Shown: positions 37,126 through 47,931 of the stretch, piece after piece
Layout: each line of letters begins with the position of its first letter
Position numbering within the stretch: the stretch's first letter is position 1
Assembly: GCA_021287185.1 (NCBI GenBank)
Contig: JAJTAZ010000010.1
Span: forward strand, 1 to 57,773
Length of the DNA: 57,773 nt
DNA from: Burkholderiales bacterium
GTDB taxonomy: Bacteria > Pseudomonadota > Gammaproteobacteria > Burkholderiales > Burkholderiaceae
Reading direction: 5' to 3'
Program-made: the position numbers and the translations under genes
The notes under the pieces: generated by a model
Told to the model about the DNA's origin: nothing
What the model saw: only the letters and a program-made list of their open reading frames with translations
Database searches by the model: none

Positions 37126-39810
37126 TTAAACAGTCCACGGTGCTGGTTTGTTCACGTCCAAGTTGTATTTGGCAATCGCTTGCGCCACGGTGTTGTATTC
37201 AATCACCCCTTCATCGGCCAAAGCTTTGAGTGCCGAGACGGTCACCCAATAACGATTGACTTCAAAGAAGTGGCGCAATTGCTCGCGTGTGTCCGAACGA
37301 CCAAAACCATCGGTGCCGAGCACAGTGTAACGAGCAGGTACAAACGCACGAATTTGTTCGGCCACTGCACGCATGTAGTCGGTCGCGGCAATCACAGGCG
37401 CATCCGAATCCATCAACAGGGTTTCCACATGCGAGAGTTTGCGTGGTGTGGCAGGATTGAGTAGATTTTCGCGTTCGACCGCATAACCTTCACGTGTCAG
37501 TTCGGTGAAACTGGGGGCAGAGTAAATATCGGATTCAACGCCCCAGTCGTCCTTGAGCAACTGTGCGGCGTGGATGACTTCATTCAAAATCGTACCCGCA
37601 CCGAGCAGACGCACTTTTTTCGGTGCGTTCGCTGCTCCGCGTTTGAACAGATACATCCCCTTGATAATGTCGGCGGCAACCGATGCGCCTTCAGGCATTG
37701 CAGGGTGGGCGTAATTCTCATTCATCAGTGTGATGTAGTAGTACACGTCTTCTTGTTCGCGGTACATGCGGCGCAGACCATCCTGCATGATGACCGCCAA
37801 CTCGTATGAGAAGGTTGGGTCGTATGAGATGCAGTTGGGCACAGTGGATGAGAGCAATAAACTGTGGCCGTCTTCGTGCTGCAAACCCTCACCGTTCAGT
37901 GTGGTGCGTCCAGCCGTACCACCGAGAATGAAGCCGCGCGCGCGCATGTCACCCGCCGCCCAGCACAAATCGCCGACGCGCTGGAAGCCAAACATGGAGT
38001 AGAGGATGAAAAACGGTATCATCGTCACATTGTGGGTTGAGTACGAAGTCGCCGCGGCAATCCAGTCGCTCATCGCACCTGCTTCGTTAATACCTTCTTC
38101 CAGCACTTGACCTGTGGTGGATTCTTTGTAGAACATCAACTGTTCGTGGTCTTGTGGTAAGTATTGTTGCCCCTCTTGACTCCAAATGCCGAGCTGGCGG
38201 AACAAGCCTTCCATGCCAAAGGTACGCGATTCGTCTGGGACAATCGGTACGATGCGATCCTTGAGGTTTTTATCGCGCAACAATGTGCCAAGAAAGCGCA
38301 CAAATGCCATGGTGGTGGAAATTTCACGACCTTCTTCGGTGGCTTGCAAAAATGATTCAAACGCGGAGAGTTCGGGAATCAATAAGGTTTCATCGGCTTT
38401 TTGACGGCGTTGCGGTAAGTAGCCGCCCAATTTCATGCGCGCATTGCGCATGTATTCAAGTTCGGGCGAGCCATCGGCGAATTTAACGAACGGCAGTTTC
38501 TCCAAATCCTCGTCTGATACAGGAATTTCAAAGCGATTGCGGAAATTGCGCACATCTTCGAGGTGCATTTTTTTCTGTTGGTGGGTTGAGTTCTGTGCTT
38601 CACCTGAGCCACCCATGCCGTAGCCTTTGATGGTGTGCGCCAAAATCACGGTTGGGCGATCGGTCGATTCGTGCGCGGCTTTATAAGCAGCATAGATTTT
38701 CGATGGGTCATGTCCGCCACGGTTGAGTGCCCAGACATCCTCATCGTCCCAGTCGTGAATCAGTGCACGCAATTCATCGGTGTTAAATAGGGTATCTCGA
38801 ATGTACTGAGCATTTTTTGCCCGCATGGTTTGAAACTCGCCATCCACCATCTCGCCCAAACGTTTGACCAATAAACCCTTGGTGTCGCGGGCAAACAGTT
38901 GATCCCACTTGCGTCCCCAAACCACTTTAATCACATTCCAACCTGAGCCACGGAATTCGGATTCGAGTTCTTGGATGATTTTGCCATTGCCACGCACGGG
39001 GCCATCCAAACGTTGTAAATTACAGTTGATGACGAACACGAGGTTGTTGAGTTTCTCGCGCCCCGCCATACCAATCGCGCCAAGCGATTCGGGCTCATCG
39101 GTTTCGCCATCACCCAAGAACGCCCAAACCTTGCGGTCTTTGGCATCAATCAAACCACGACTGTGCAAATACTTCATAAAACGCGCTTGGTAAATCGCCA
39201 TGATGGGTCCCAACCCCATTGATACGGTTGGGAATTGCCAAAAATCGGGCATCAAATACGGGTGTGGGTAAGATGAAATGCCTTTGCCATCAACTTCTTG
39301 GCGGAAATTGCTCAATTGCTCCTCGGTCAAGCGTCCGAGTAAGAATGCGCGAGAATACACGCCTGGCGCAGAATGACCCTGCACAAAAATCAAATCGCCG
39401 CCATGTTCAGCAGTTGGCGCCCGCCAAAAATGTCCATAACCGATTTCATACAAAGTCGCCGCCGATTGAAATGAAGCGATGTGTCCACCCACATTGGTGG
39501 TTTTGTTCGCTTTGAGCACCATGGCCATTGCATTCCAACGCACATAGGAGCGAATGCGGTGCTCGATCGCTTGGTCGCCTGGTAGTTTGGGCTGATTTTC
39601 CACGCGGATGGTGTTGATGTAGGGCGTGGTGGTTTGAAAAGCATGCAACACACCATTGGTGCGCGCGTGTGAGATTTGTTGGTCAATGAGGTACGCGGCG
39701 CGCTCTGCGCCATGCGTGGCAATGATATTGTCCAAGGCATTGAGCCATTCTTGGGTTTCTTGGGTGTCGATGTCTTGATAATTTTTAACATCGGATTGCG
39801 AGGTGGACAT
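37126..39810 (-). CDS. aceE: Pyruvate dehydrogenase E1 component, homodimeric type
   Basis: Thiamine-diphosphate enzyme that decarboxylates pyruvate and acetylates lipoyl groups of E2 and E3. From ATG 39810 (AAGGAGA upstream) it has 894 aa, normal for AceE. Motifs include [14 protein letters not shown]-like GHSAPG, the ThDP-binding [12 protein letters not shown] with downstream [10 protein letters not shown], and the C-terminal [11 protein letters not shown]. It is the first gene of the operon. An in-frame Met at 39891 would add 27 basic residues unlike the family. Confidence 0.96.
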   Translation of the reverse strand: MSTSQSDVKNYQDIDTQETQEWLNALDNIIATHGAERAAYLIDQQISHARTNGVLHAFQTTTPYINTIRVENQPKLPGDQAIEHRIRSYVRWNAMAMVLKANKTTNVGGHIASFQSAATLYEIGYGHFWRAPTAEHGGDLIFVQGHSAPGVYSRAFLLGRLTEEQLSNFRQEVDGKGISSYPHPYLMPDFWQFPTVSMGLGPIMAIYQARFMKYLHSRGLIDAKDRKVWAFLGDGETDEPESLGAIGMAGREKLNNLVFVINCNLQRLDGPVRGNGKIIQELESEFRGSGWNVIKVVWGRKWDQLFARDTKGLLVKRLGEMVDGEFQTMRAKNAQYIRDTLFNTDELRALIHDWDDEDVWALNRGGHDPSKIYAAYKAAHESTDRPTVILAHTIKGYGMGGSGEAQNSTHQQKKMHLEDVRNFRNRFEIPVSDEDLEKLPFVKFADGSPELEYMRNARMKLGGYLPQRRQKADETLLIPELSAFESFLQATEEGREISTTMAFVRFLGTLLRDKNLKDRIVPIVPDESRTFGMEGLFRQLGIWSQEGQQYLPQDHEQLMFYKESTTGQVLEEGINEAGAMSDWIAAATSYSTHNVTMIPFFILYSMFGFQRVGDLCWAAGDMRARGFILGGTAGRTTLNGEGLQHEDGHSLLLSSTVPNCISYDPTFSYELAVIMQDGLRRMYREQEDVYYYITLMNENYAHPAMPEGASVAADIIKGMYLFKRGAANAPKKVRLLGAGTILNEVIHAAQLLKDDWGVESDIYSAPSFTELTREGYAVERENLLNPATPRKLSHVETLLMDSDAPVIAATDYMRAVAEQIRAFVPARYTVLGTDGFGRSDTREQLRHFFEVNRYWVTVSALKALADEGVIEYNTVAQAIAKYNLDVNKPAPWTV

Positions 39811-39890
39811 GGCTTCTCCTTGGTGTTTGGCTTTTGACCGATTCTTGTGATGATAACGCTCTTTATGGGTGAATGGCGCGTGATTTATCA

Positions 39891-39922
39891 CTGATTCTAT
39901 GGGAAAAGAATCAGCTGCGCAA
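39891..39922 (-). promoter_or_regulatory. Candidate aceE promoter with overlapping inverted repeat
   Basis: Read on the minus strand, TTGCGC (39922-39917), a 17-bp spacer and TAGAAT (39899-39894) form a promoter. An 8-bp perfect inverted repeat CTGATTCT/AGAATCAG (39891-39898 and 39907-39914) overlaps the -10 box and spacer, a typical operator location. The -35 box is poor, which would suit an activated or regulated promoter. Confidence 0.5.
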
Positions 39923-40237
39923 TATATTTTTCATCTAATAACAATGCTTTTTATATTATGATAAATAACAAAATAAAAGGCCTGATGAAACGTGTTTCTA
40001 AACCACTCAATCATGCACAGAGCACTATTTTAGGTTTTATGAAAAATCATCAGATATATATTGCGCGGTTAATCATACGTTTTGTTGTTTTATCAAAGCG
40101 AGCCATATCGATAAAAAGATGTTAAACGTCTCTGACTTTACTCTATAATTCATATCGGATTCGCTCTTTTGGGGCAAAACCGTATTGAAATAACTTAAAA
40201 AACGGCAACGGTTATATTCACACAAAAAGGAAAAGAG
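39923..40237. other. Intergenic region upstream of dctA
   Basis: AT-rich divergent spacer between aceE and dctA, with no gene. A perfect TATAAT at 40144-40149 has only a weak -35 (GTTAAA, 40121-40126). An imperfect palindrome (GATGTT-A-AACGTC, 40118-40130) overlaps that -35. These probably form the dctA promoter. Confidence 0.45.
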
Positions 40238-41530
40238 ATGATTAAGAATGATTATCACGTTTACGACAAACAACCCAAACCTTGGTACAAGGTTTTGTAT
40301 GTGCAGGTGCTGATTGCAATTGCCTTGGGTATTTTGATTGGCCATTTTTGGCCGCAATTCGGTATTTCATTGGAGCCTTTGGGTAAGGGGTTCATCAATT
40401 TAATCAAGATGGTCATTACCCCCATTATTTTCTGTACCATCGTTGCGGGTATTGCCAACATGCGCGATTTGAAACAAATGGGGCGTGTGGGTTTGAAAGC
40501 CTTGATTTATTTTGAAGTGGTTTCAACCTTGGCACTGATTGTTGGTTTTATTACGGGGCATTTGGTCAAGCCAGGTGTCGGTATCAATGCGACTGCGAGC
40601 AGTTTCGCAGCAAAAGATGTGGCCAAAGTATCTGAATTTGCCGCGCAATCGCAAAGTCATGGCATGGTTGACTTTGTGATGGACTTGATTCCAAAAACAG
40701 CCTTTAGCCCATTTGTCGAAGGCAATATTCTGCAAGTGTTATTGATTGCGATTTTGTTTGGTGTGGTGCTCACGCGTGTACCAGAGGAGCGTGCGCGTCC
40801 ATTGATTCACTTTATCGAAGGCATTTCTGATGTGTTTTTTGGCATGGTTGGCATTATCACCAAACTGGCGCCAATCGGTGCTTTTGGTGCAATGGCATTT
40901 ACCATTGGTAAATTCGGTATTTCGTCTTTGGCAAATTTGTTGGGCTTAATCGGTACATTCTATTTGACAGCTTTATTATTTGTCATCGTTGTGTTGGGTA
41001 TTATTGCCAAATTCACTGGGTTCAGTATATTCAAGTTCATTAAGTATATTAAGGAAGAGTTGTTGTTGGTCTTGGGTACCAGCTCATCCGAATCGGCTTT
41101 GCCGCATTTGATGGGAAAATTGGAGCACATGGGTTGTAAAAAATCTGTGGTTGGCTTGGTTGTTCCAACAGGTTACTCGTTCAATCTGGATGGAACCAAC
41201 ATCTATATGACCTTGGCAGTTTTGTTTATTGCACAGGCCATGAATATTGATTTAACACTCACTCAGCAGTTGACTATTTTGGGGGTTGCCATGTTGACCT
41301 CAAAAGGTGCCAGTGGTGTCACGGGCGCAGGGTTTGTGACCTTGGCAGGTACTTTGATGGTGGTTCCTGATATTCCAGTGGCAGGTATGGCGTTGATTCT
41401 GGGGATTGATCGTTTTATGAGCGAGGTGCGCGCTTTGACCAATTTTGTTGGTAATGGCGTGGCAACGGTGGTTGTTTCTAAATGGGAAAATGCTTTGGAT
41501 GAAAACCAAATGCATCAAGCATTGAAATAA
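40238..41530 (+). CDS. dctA: C4-dicarboxylate:cation symporter DctA
   Basis: Inner-membrane secondary transporter of succinate, fumarate and malate. The 430-aa protein has about eight to nine membrane helices with re-entrant loops. Family motifs: [18 protein letters not shown], the serine-rich [10 protein letters not shown] hairpin, [14 protein letters not shown] and [18 protein letters not shown] lies upstream of the ATG. It stands alone, between the divergent aceE operon and a bidirectional terminator. Confidence 0.95.
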   Translation: MIKNDYHVYDKQPKPWYKVLYVQVLIAIALGILIGHFWPQFGISLEPLGKGFINLIKMVITPIIFCTIVAGIANMRDLKQMGRVGLKALIYFEVVSTLALIVGFITGHLVKPGVGINATASSFAAKDVAKVSEFAAQSQSHGMVDFVMDLIPKTAFSPFVEGNILQVLLIAILFGVVLTRVPEERARPLIHFIEGISDVFFGMVGIITKLAPIGAFGAMAFTIGKFGISSLANLLGLIGTFYLTALLFVIVVLGIIAKFTGFSIFKFIKYIKEELLLVLGTSSSESALPHLMGKLEHMGCKKSVVGLVVPTGYSFNLDGTNIYMTLAVLFIAQAMNIDLTLTQQLTILGVAMLTSKGASGVTGAGFVTLAGTLMVVPDIPVAGMALILGIDRFMSEVRALTNFVGNGVATVVVSKWENALDENQMHQALK

Positions 41531-41555
41531 CAACGGTTTCGTTTGATCAGTTTGT

Positions 41556-41590
41556 AAAAAAAGCCAGTCATGTTTGACTGGCTTTTTGTT
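41556..41590. terminator. Bidirectional terminator between dctA and rph
   Basis: A perfect stem AAGCCAGTCA (41561-41570) with TGACTGGCTT (41575-41584), flanked by five A on the left and TTTGTT on the right. It separates the convergent dctA and rph genes. Confidence 0.88.
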
Positions 41591-41600
41591 GCTCAAAAAC

Positions 41601-42311
41601 TCATTGCTTTTGCTTCTCCGTCAAGTCTGCAATCCCTGCACGTGCCAGACTGAGCAAGGTGTTTAACTCTTGTTCACTGAATGGTACACCTTCAGCGGTG
41701 CCCTGAATTTCGATAAAACCGCCTTTGCCCGTCATCACCACATTCATGTCGGTGTCGCAATTTGAGTCTTCGTTGTAGTCCAAATCGAGCATGGGCACAC
41801 CGTCTACAATGCCGACAGAAATCGCGGCGACCGAATCAATCAGCGGGTTGGTTGTGAGGGTGCCCTGAGCGATGAGCCAATTGATGGCATCGTTCAATGC
41901 CACATATGCGCCTGTGATGCTTGCAGTACGCGTGCCACCGTCGGCCTGTAATACATCACAGTCAATGTGTATGGTGCGTTCGCCCAATAATTTCAAATCA
42001 ACAATGCTGCGCAGTGAACGTCCAATCAGTCGCTGAATTTCCTGTGTGCGCCCAGATTGCTTGCCGCGTGCCGCTTCGCGGTCAGAGCGGGTGTGGGTTG
42101 AGCGTGGCAACATGCCGTATTCCGCCGTGACCCAACCCTCGCCACTGCCGCGTTTGTGTGGCGGCACTTTTTCGAGCACACTGGCGGTACACAATACTTT
42201 GGTGTCGCCGAATTCGATGAGTACCGAGCCTTCGGCATGTTTGGTAAAATGGCGGGTAATCGTCACAGGGCGCAAACTTGTTGGTGCGCGGTCATGTTGT
42301 CGGTGTATCAT
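41601..42311 (-). CDS. rph: Ribonuclease PH
   Basis: Phosphorolytic 3'-5' exoribonuclease that trims tRNA precursors. At 236 aa it is the family length. Motifs: [50 protein letters not shown] and [15 protein letters not shown]. It is divergent from yicC with only about 45 bp between, an arrangement conserved in many proteobacteria. Confidence 0.97.
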   Translation of the reverse strand: MIHRQHDRAPTSLRPVTITRHFTKHAEGSVLIEFGDTKVLCTASVLEKVPPHKRGSGEGWVTAEYGMLPRSTHTRSDREAARGKQSGRTQEIQRLIGRSLRSIVDLKLLGERTIHIDCDVLQADGGTRTASITGAYVALNDAINWLIAQGTLTTNPLIDSVAAISVGIVDGVPMLDLDYNEDSNCDTDMNVVMTGKGGFIEIQGTAEGVPFSEQELNTLLSLARAGIADLTEKQKQ

Positions 42312-42355
42312 GATGCTTTCCTTGATGGTTATTTAATTTGAAACCCCAATTGTAC

Positions 42356-43330
42356 ATGAGCCCCAGTCAAGCCCCCACAAAATCCTCGCAATCCCTTGAA
42401 ATTTACAGCATGACCGGTTTTGGTCAAGCGCAGGTCAACTCCAAACTTTGTCGATTGAGTTTGCAGTTGAAAAGCGTTAATAGCCGCTTTTTAGATTTAA
42501 CCTTAAAAATTCCCGATGAACTTGCGGCTTTTGAGGGCAAACTGCGCGAAGCGATTACCCATGCGGTCAAACGCGGTAAAGTTGAAGCACGTTTGAGTTG
42601 GCAAACCTTACTGCCGAGCGATGGCGAGGCAGAAGTTGCGCTGATTAACACCCAAGCACTCGCGCAGATCTTGGCGGTACAAAACGCCATACTCACCCAC
42701 GCGCCGAACGCATCACCCATGAGTGTATCCGCACTGATGAATGCGCCTGCGGTTTTGCCGAGCAGTGTGGGTGCGAGCGAAGTGCTGTCTGCAGTCACTG
42801 CCGATGAAATCAACGAACTGATTCACACCGCGATTGCTCAATTCAAGCAAAGTCGTCAACAAGAAGGGACGCACCTGGCGCAAGCGATTTTTGAGCGGCT
42901 GGATGCCATTGGCGCGGTGGTGCAAAACCTGCGCGTGCAACTGCCTGAACTGCTCAAGCACCAAGAGGCCAAACTGACGGAGCGTTTACTCAAAGCTTTG
43001 GACAGTGACAAAAATGAAGTGAAACTCGCAACCAGCGCAATTCCGCGTGAAGAACTGATTGAACGTATTCGTCAAGAGGCCAGCCTGACGGCGATTCGAA
43101 TCGATGTTGCCGAGGAGTTGGATCGATTGGATGGGCATCTTGCCAATGCCCGCCAGTGCTTTGTCGATGGCGGCAATGTCGGTAAAAAACTCGATTTCCT
43201 GATGCAAGAATTCAACCGCGAAGCCAACACCCTCGGCTCAAAATCCGCCAGTCTCTTGCAAACCCAAGCATCTTTGGATTTAAAATTGATGATTGAACAA
43301 ATGCGCGAACAGGTACAAAACTTAGAATAA
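42356..43330 (+). CDS. yicC: YicC family endoribonuclease
   Basis: Endoribonuclease of the YicC/YloC family, 324 aa from ATG 42356. The N-terminal domain carries SMTGFGQAQ (usually close to the true N-terminus) and [14 protein letters not shown]. The C-terminal DUF1732 domain has [11 protein letters not shown] and [24 protein letters not shown] 42410 (MTGFGQ) and TTG 42338 are alternatives; no strong ribosome site separates them. It is first in the plus-strand unit yicC-gmk-rpoZ. Confidence 0.93.
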   Translation: MSPSQAPTKSSQSLEIYSMTGFGQAQVNSKLCRLSLQLKSVNSRFLDLTLKIPDELAAFEGKLREAITHAVKRGKVEARLSWQTLLPSDGEAEVALINTQALAQILAVQNAILTHAPNASPMSVSALMNAPAVLPSSVGASEVLSAVTADEINELIHTAIAQFKQSRQQEGTHLAQAIFERLDAIGAVVQNLRVQLPELLKHQEAKLTERLLKALDSDKNEVKLATSAIPREELIERIRQEASLTAIRIDVAEELDRLDGHLANARQCFVDGGNVGKKLDFLMQEFNREANTLGSKSASLLQTQASLDLKLMIEQMREQVQNLE

Positions 43331-43332
43331 TC

Positions 43333-43971
43333 ATGACCAATCCTAAACACATATCCCAATCAGGCTCTTTATTTGTCATTGTTGCCCCCAGTGGTGCGGG
43401 CAAATCGTCCTTGGTCGCAGAGTTGCTCAAGCAAGATGCGAATATCCAATTGTCCATCTCGTACACCACCCGTGCGCCGCGTGCTGGTGAAATCGATGGT
43501 GTGAACTACCATTTCACCGATGCGCCCAATTTTCTCGCAATGCGCGGGCGTGGTGATTTTATCGAGTCTGCCGAGGTGCACGGTAATTATTACGGCACTT
43601 CAAAGGCGTGGATTGAGACTGCACTGGCTTCTGGCAAAGATATTCTGCTCGAAATTGATTATCAAGGGGCGCAGCAAGTGCGCGTGCATTTCCCCAATAT
43701 GGTGGGCATTTTTATCTTGCCGCCTTCTTTGGCAGAGCTCAAAGCACGTTTGGAAGGGCGAGGTACGGAGGCGGCCGACGTGATTGCCACACGCTTGACC
43801 AACGCGGCAGACGAAATAGCCCACGCATCCGAGTGTGAATATGTTATTATTAACAACCTATTTCCTACCGCGCTCGCTGAACTTCAAACCATTGTCCATG
43901 CCACACGTTTGCGTTATGCAGTGCAGTTGGCGCGTTACCCAGAGGTTTTTCGTTCGCTGGGACTGCATTAA
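43333..43971 (+). CDS. gmk: Guanylate kinase
   Basis: Phosphorylates GMP to GDP. At 212 aa it has the P-loop [10 protein letters not shown] (18-27), the GMP-binding [19 protein letters not shown] and the [13 protein letters not shown] lid region. It lies 2 nt after yicC, and rpoZ follows by 19 nt. With spoT downstream, this places GDP supply next to (p)ppGpp metabolism, as in other proteobacteria. Confidence 0.97.
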   Translation: MTNPKHISQSGSLFVIVAPSGAGKSSLVAELLKQDANIQLSISYTTRAPRAGEIDGVNYHFTDAPNFLAMRGRGDFIESAEVHGNYYGTSKAWIETALASGKDILLEIDYQGAQQVRVHFPNMVGIFILPPSLAELKARLEGRGTEAADVIATRLTNAADEIAHASECEYVIINNLFPTALAELQTIVHATRLRYAVQLARYPEVFRSLGLH

Positions 43972-43990
43972 AATTTACTGAGGAACACTT

Positions 43991-44194
43991 ATGGCACGTA
44001 TTACTGTTGAAGATTGTTTGAAACACATTCCCAATCGTTTTGACATGACTTTGTCGGCGACTTACCGCGCGCGTCAACTTGCGCAAGGTCACAGCCCGAA
44101 AGTGGTCAGTAACGATAAACCGTGCGTGACCGCTTTGCGTGAAATTGCAGCGGGTGAAGTTGGCACAGAGATGCTATTAAAAGTGCCGAGTTAA
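43991..44194 (+). CDS. rpoZ: RNA polymerase omega subunit
   Basis: Omega subunit that helps assemble RNA polymerase and contributes to the ppGpp-binding site. At 67 aa it is the short betaproteobacterial form; [21 protein letters not shown] is the conserved N-terminus. GAGGAACAC precedes the ATG. It ends just before an intrinsic terminator that separates it from spoT. Confidence 0.96.
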   Translation: MARITVEDCLKHIPNRFDMTLSATYRARQLAQGHSPKVVSNDKPCVTALREIAAGEVGTEMLLKVPS

Positions 44195-44217
44195 GCCTGC
44201 CTATCGTGCGCAGAAAC

Positions 44218-44242
44218 AGCCATTGAATCAATGGCTTTTTTT
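44218..44242 (+). terminator. Intrinsic terminator between rpoZ and spoT
   Basis: A perfect 8-bp stem AGCCATTG (44218-44225) with CAATGGCT (44229-44236), followed by seven T (44236-44242). It ends the yicC-gmk-rpoZ transcript. Its right arm includes the ATG at 44231 that would otherwise be the longest start for spoT, which argues for a later start. Confidence 0.85.
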
Positions 44243-44260
44243 AACCCTGATGTATTGACG

Positions 44261-46540
44261 ATGCCCATACCAACACAGCCCCCCTCAGTAACGGAGCAAG
44301 AATTTCATGCGACGAGCATGGGTGTGGCGGTGTCCAATGAACACAAGAAGCAACATGCTGAGTTAATCAGACAAGGTTTGGATGGGTTGTTTGCGCAGCT
44401 GTCAAGTTATTTGCCTGAAGAGGAGCGTGCACGGATTCGAGCCGCCTTCGTTTTTGCCGATGGTGCACATTTGGGGCAATACCGTCAATCGGGCGAGCCC
44501 TACATCACCCATCCACTCGCAGTGGCAACGTTGTGCGCGACTTGGAAATTGGATTCCCAATCCATTCAAGCCGCCTTGATGCACGATGTGATGGAAGATT
44601 CAGGCGTGGACAAAATCGCGCTCGCCACTCAATTTGGTGCGCCTGTGGCCAATTTAGTGGATGGTTTGTCAAAATTAGACAAACTTTCGTTTGATTCCAA
44701 AGAGGCACAGCAAGCCGAGAGTTTTCGCAAGATGCTGCTGGCGATGGCGGAGGATGTGCGGGTCATTCTTATCAAACTCGCTGACCGCTTGCATAATCTG
44801 TCCACCATGCAAACCATGCGTGCCGATAAACGCCGCCGCATTGCACAAGAAACCCTTGAGATTTACGCGCCGATTGCGCATCGCTTGGGTTTGGATGAAA
44901 TTTATCGTCAATTGGAGGATTTGTGTTTTGAGCAAACCCACCCATGGCGTGCGCGTGTACTCAAAGAAGCGCTGAAAGGCAATCGCCAACTCAGGCGAGA
45001 ACTGTTTGGTAAAACTCTGAACAGCATTCGCGACACATTTGCGCAAGCGCATATCCATGCGGAAATTGTTGGGCGTGAAAAAAACCTGTCGAGCATTTAT
45101 TACAAAATGAAGTCCAAGAAGTTGTCTTTATCAAAAGTCTTGGATGTGTATGGGTTTCGGGTGATTGTCGATACGCGCACCGATTGCTACATCAGTTTGG
45201 GGATTTTGCATGGGATGTTCAATCCCGTGCCGGGTAAATTCAAAGACTATATTGCGATTGCCAAAAAGAATGGCTATCAATCCTTACACACTGTGGTGCT
45301 CAATCATGTGGGCAAGCCCATGGAATTTCAAATTCGCACCCGTGAAATGGATCGCAATGCTGAATCGGGCATTGCCACACATTGGTTGTACAAAGAGTCT
45401 GATGTGAGTTTTTCGGATGTGCAAAAACAATCACACCTCAATTTACAGTCTTTGTTGCACATTCAACAGAAATCCAATGATTCGATTGAATTTTTGGAGC
45501 ATGTCAAAGTCGATTTGTCACCCGATGCGGTGTATGTCTTTACCCCCAAATCTAAAATTCTCAGTCTGCCGCGCAATGCCACAGTGCTGGACTTTGCGTA
45601 CAGTGTGCACACCGACATTGGTAACCACACCACAGGCGCGTTGGTCAATGGTGTTGAAGTGCCGATTAGTACGGAGTTAAGCAATGGCGATCGGGTTCAC
45701 ATCATCACCGACCCTGAGGTAACACCACAACCAGCGTGGTTAAAGTGGGCGAAAACCAGTAAAGCGCGTTTGGAGTTGCGCCATTATTTTAAAACCCAGC
45801 GCATGGCTGAGTCAGCGGCTTTGGGTGAGCAGTTGCTGCGTCAAGCGATTGATGCACTCAACTTGCCTTGTCCAAGCGACATCAAAGATGGCTGGGACAA
45901 ATTACTTGCCGATGCGGGTTGTAAAACGCGCGACGAGTTGCTCTCGGAAATTGGTTTGGGCATACGCTACGCGAATATTACGGCGCAACGCTGGTTGCTT
46001 TTGAACCAACAACACGGGCACAACCATGCTCCGACTGAAGTGTTGCAAACTTCGGAGCAAGCGTTGGTCAAGCCCGAAACCGAGCGTTTGGTGATTCGTG
46101 GCGATGAGTTGAATACCTTGACCTTATCCAAATGTTGTCGGCCGATTCGAGGTGATGCCATTATTGGATTTTTACAGCGCAAACAGGGTTTAATCGTTCA
46201 TACGGCCGACTGCCCTGTGGCGCGCAAACAGCGTGCCGCAGATAATTTACGTTGGATTGATTTGGAGTGGGATAAAAAGGCTGAGTTAGATAGTACCTTT
46301 CCCGCCAGTGTGGTCATCACAGCATCCAATGAAAAAGGGCTGCTTGCGAAAATCGCCAGTGAGATTTCAGAGGCGGGAGCCAATATTGCGGATGTTTCTT
46401 TGGAGACGGTGTTGAATGATGTGCGCATCAATGTTCTTTTGGATGTCGATGACCGTGTGCATTTGGCACAAGTTTTTAAATCTGTGCGCAGTCTGCGACA
46501 AGTGAAAAAAATCGCGCGTCGTTTTATTGCGCCCAAGTGA
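44261..46540 (+). CDS. spoT: Bifunctional (p)ppGpp synthetase/hydrolase SpoT
   Basis: Makes and degrades the alarmone (p)ppGpp. From ATG 44261 the protein has 759 aa. It has an HD hydrolase domain ([19 protein letters not shown]), a synthetase domain ([30 protein letters not shown]; the KFKD form fits bifunctional enzymes), a TGS domain ([14 protein letters not shown]), a zinc-finger/helical region and a C-terminal ACT domain. The longest frame begins at 44231, but that ATG lies in a terminator hairpin. 44318 is another possible start. No clear ribosome site is seen at either. Confidence 0.93.
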   Translation: MPIPTQPPSVTEQEFHATSMGVAVSNEHKKQHAELIRQGLDGLFAQLSSYLPEEERARIRAAFVFADGAHLGQYRQSGEPYITHPLAVATLCATWKLDSQSIQAALMHDVMEDSGVDKIALATQFGAPVANLVDGLSKLDKLSFDSKEAQQAESFRKMLLAMAEDVRVILIKLADRLHNLSTMQTMRADKRRRIAQETLEIYAPIAHRLGLDEIYRQLEDLCFEQTHPWRARVLKEALKGNRQLRRELFGKTLNSIRDTFAQAHIHAEIVGREKNLSSIYYKMKSKKLSLSKVLDVYGFRVIVDTRTDCYISLGILHGMFNPVPGKFKDYIAIAKKNGYQSLHTVVLNHVGKPMEFQIRTREMDRNAESGIATHWLYKESDVSFSDVQKQSHLNLQSLLHIQQKSNDSIEFLEHVKVDLSPDAVYVFTPKSKILSLPRNATVLDFAYSVHTDIGNHTTGALVNGVEVPISTELSNGDRVHIITDPEVTPQPAWLKWAKTSKARLELRHYFKTQRMAESAALGEQLLRQAIDALNLPCPSDIKDGWDKLLADAGCKTRDELLSEIGLGIRYANITAQRWLLLNQQHGHNHAPTEVLQTSEQALVKPETERLVIRGDELNTLTLSKCCRPIRGDAIIGFLQRKQGLIVHTADCPVARKQRAADNLRWIDLEWDKKAELDSTFPASVVITASNEKGLLAKIASEISEAGANIADVSLETVLNDVRINVLLDVDDRVHLAQVFKSVRSLRQVKKIARRFIAPK

Positions 46541-46551
46541 GTTACCACCGT

Positions 46552-47223
46552 ATGTTGACCGTTGAATCATTGCAGCAATTGGAACAGCAGATATTGGATG
46601 CCTTGCCGCAAACCCAATGCACCCAATGTGGTTTTGCAGGCTGCGCTCCCTATGCACACGCGATTGCCTTTGACAACACCCCCATCAATCAATGTCCGCC
46701 AGGTGGCACAGCGGGCATTGCGCAATTGGCACAAATCACAGGCAAAGAAATGATGTCATTGAATCCGAACAACGGCGTTGAGCAACCTTTGCGTGTCGCA
46801 CACATCGTCGAAGATGCCTGCATCGGTTGCACCAAATGTATTCAAGTCTGTCCGACCGATGCGATTATCGGTGCGGCGAAATTTATGCACAGCGTCATTG
46901 CCGAGCGTTGTACGGGCTGCGATTTGTGTGTGCCCGCTTGTCCTGTGGACTGTATTGAAATGCCACTGGCTCCTCATTCAGACTGGACGCGAGAACGAGC
47001 CCAACGCGCACGTGCTCAATATGAGTTTCGTCAAGCGCGTTTGACGCGTGAACGCATGGAGCGCGATGCCCGTCGTCATGAAAAACTCAATAGTAAGCAC
47101 CAAACGTTTACCGCTGAACATCCGCCAGAGCAGTTTGAAAGTGCAGAAATCGAGCGCAAACGTGCGAGCATTCAGGCCGCATTGGCGCGTGCGCGTGCAC
47201 GGCGCAATTCAAGTAATGGATAA
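46552..47223 (+). CDS. RnfB/RsxB-like iron-sulfur protein
   Basis: Ferredoxin-like protein of about 223 aa. Residues near 20-50 have a four-cysteine Fe4S4 motif (CTQCGFAGC and a later CPPGG) of the RnfB type. Two 4Fe-4S ferredoxin motifs follow ([12 protein letters not shown] and [12 protein letters not shown]) and a basic, coiled C-terminus. No membrane helix precedes the first cluster, unlike RnfB of a full Rnf complex, and no other rnf genes are nearby. This orphan form is common in betaproteobacteria; the partner is unknown. ATG 46552 fits relatives; a GTG at 46537 overlaps the spoT stop (GTGA). Confidence 0.85.
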   Translation: MLTVESLQQLEQQILDALPQTQCTQCGFAGCAPYAHAIAFDNTPINQCPPGGTAGIAQLAQITGKEMMSLNPNNGVEQPLRVAHIVEDACIGCTKCIQVCPTDAIIGAAKFMHSVIAERCTGCDLCVPACPVDCIEMPLAPHSDWTRERAQRARAQYEFRQARLTRERMERDARRHEKLNSKHQTFTAEHPPEQFESAEIERKRASIQAALARARARRNSSNG

Positions 47224-47240
47224 TAAGAAATAAGACGATA

Positions 47241-47270
47241 AAAAACCACCGATGAATTCGGTGGTTTTTT
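47241..47270. terminator. Bidirectional terminator between the RnfB-like gene and rpmG
   Basis: A 12-bp perfect stem AAAAACCACCGA (47241-47252) with TCGGTGGTTTTT (47258-47269), loop TGAAT. The A- and T-rich ends serve both strands of the convergent pair. Confidence 0.88.
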
Positions 47271-47295
47271 AAAGAAATTTAAAACAAATAACAAA

Positions 47296-47451
47296 TTATT
47301 TGATTTTGGTTTCCTTGTAAATCACGTGTTTGCGCGCAACGGGATCAAATTTTTTGATTTCCATTTTTTCAGGCATGTTGCGTTTGTTTTTGTCCGTGGT
47401 ATAGAAGTGACCAGTACCAGCAGTTGACTCGAGTTTGATTTTATCACGCAT
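47296..47451 (-). CDS. rpmG: 50S ribosomal protein L33
   Basis: Small ribosomal protein of 51 aa ([18 protein letters not shown] at the start, [13 protein letters not shown] at the end), the zinc-free type since the usual CxxC pairs are absent. AAGGAG stands 7 nt before the ATG and overlaps the rpmB stop region. It is second in the rpmB-rpmG unit, 11 bp after rpmB. Confidence 0.96.
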   Translation of the reverse strand: MRDKIKLESTAGTGHFYTTDKNKRNMPEKMEIKKFDPVARKHVIYKETKIK

Positions 47452-47462
47452 GTCGGTTCTCC

Positions 47463-47696
47463 TTAGATTGCGCCACGGGCACGCATGTCAGCCAAAACTG
47501 CATCGATACCGTTTTTATCAATGGTGCGCAGAGCCGCGTTCGACACGCGCAGACGCACGTAGCGGTTTTCAGACTCTACCCAAAAACGACGGTTTTGCAA
47601 GTTTGGCAAAAAGCGACGTTTGGTTTTATTGTTCGCATGAGAAACATTGTTCCCAGACATTGGGCGTTTACCCGTTACTTGACATACGCGTGCCAT
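47463..47696 (-). CDS. rpmB: 50S ribosomal protein L28
   Basis: Ribosomal protein of 77 aa from [12 protein letters not shown], with [15 protein letters not shown] and the C-terminal basic residues of the family. I chose this start because AAGGA precedes it at normal spacing and L28 begins MxRxCxxTGK; an upstream in-frame Met adds 13 unrelated residues. It is followed by rpmG. Confidence 0.97.
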   Translation of the reverse strand: MARVCQVTGKRPMSGNNVSHANNKTKRRFLPNLQNRRFWVESENRYVRLRVSNAALRTIDKNGIDAVLADMRARGAI

Positions 47697-47931
47697 GTTA
47701 TTCCTTTGATACAGATTAATAGACTCGACGACCACACTGCACGATCAAGTCAAAAGTGAAAGGTTATAAAATAAAACTGTGGTGAATTTTTTCATCACAA
47801 ACCGCGTCACTGGCGCGGATGTGTTTTTAGAACTCAGAATTATACGAGAATTTAGATGTGAATGCAAGGTGTTCGTACAGTGTTTTGTCTGTGTTGAATG
47901 TGTTTGTGGCTTTTTGAGCGATAAATTCAGG
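47697..47931. other. Leader and promoter region of rpmB
   Basis: Spacer between rpmB (minus) and the radC end (minus) with no gene. On the minus strand a 9-bp hairpin (TGTGATGAA/TTCACCACA, complement of 47778-47799, one G-U) lies about 85-100 nt upstream of the rpmB start, so it may be in the leader. No clear -35/-10 pair was identified. Confidence 0.45.

Noticed and set aside
42349-42356. Shared ATTGTACA motif as a common regulator site (also near 5702, 25661 and 27167)
   Set aside because: The 8-mer also occurs inside the mraZ coding sequence and is expected about once per window by chance. Only the full 18-bp palindrome at 27162 is kept as a signal.
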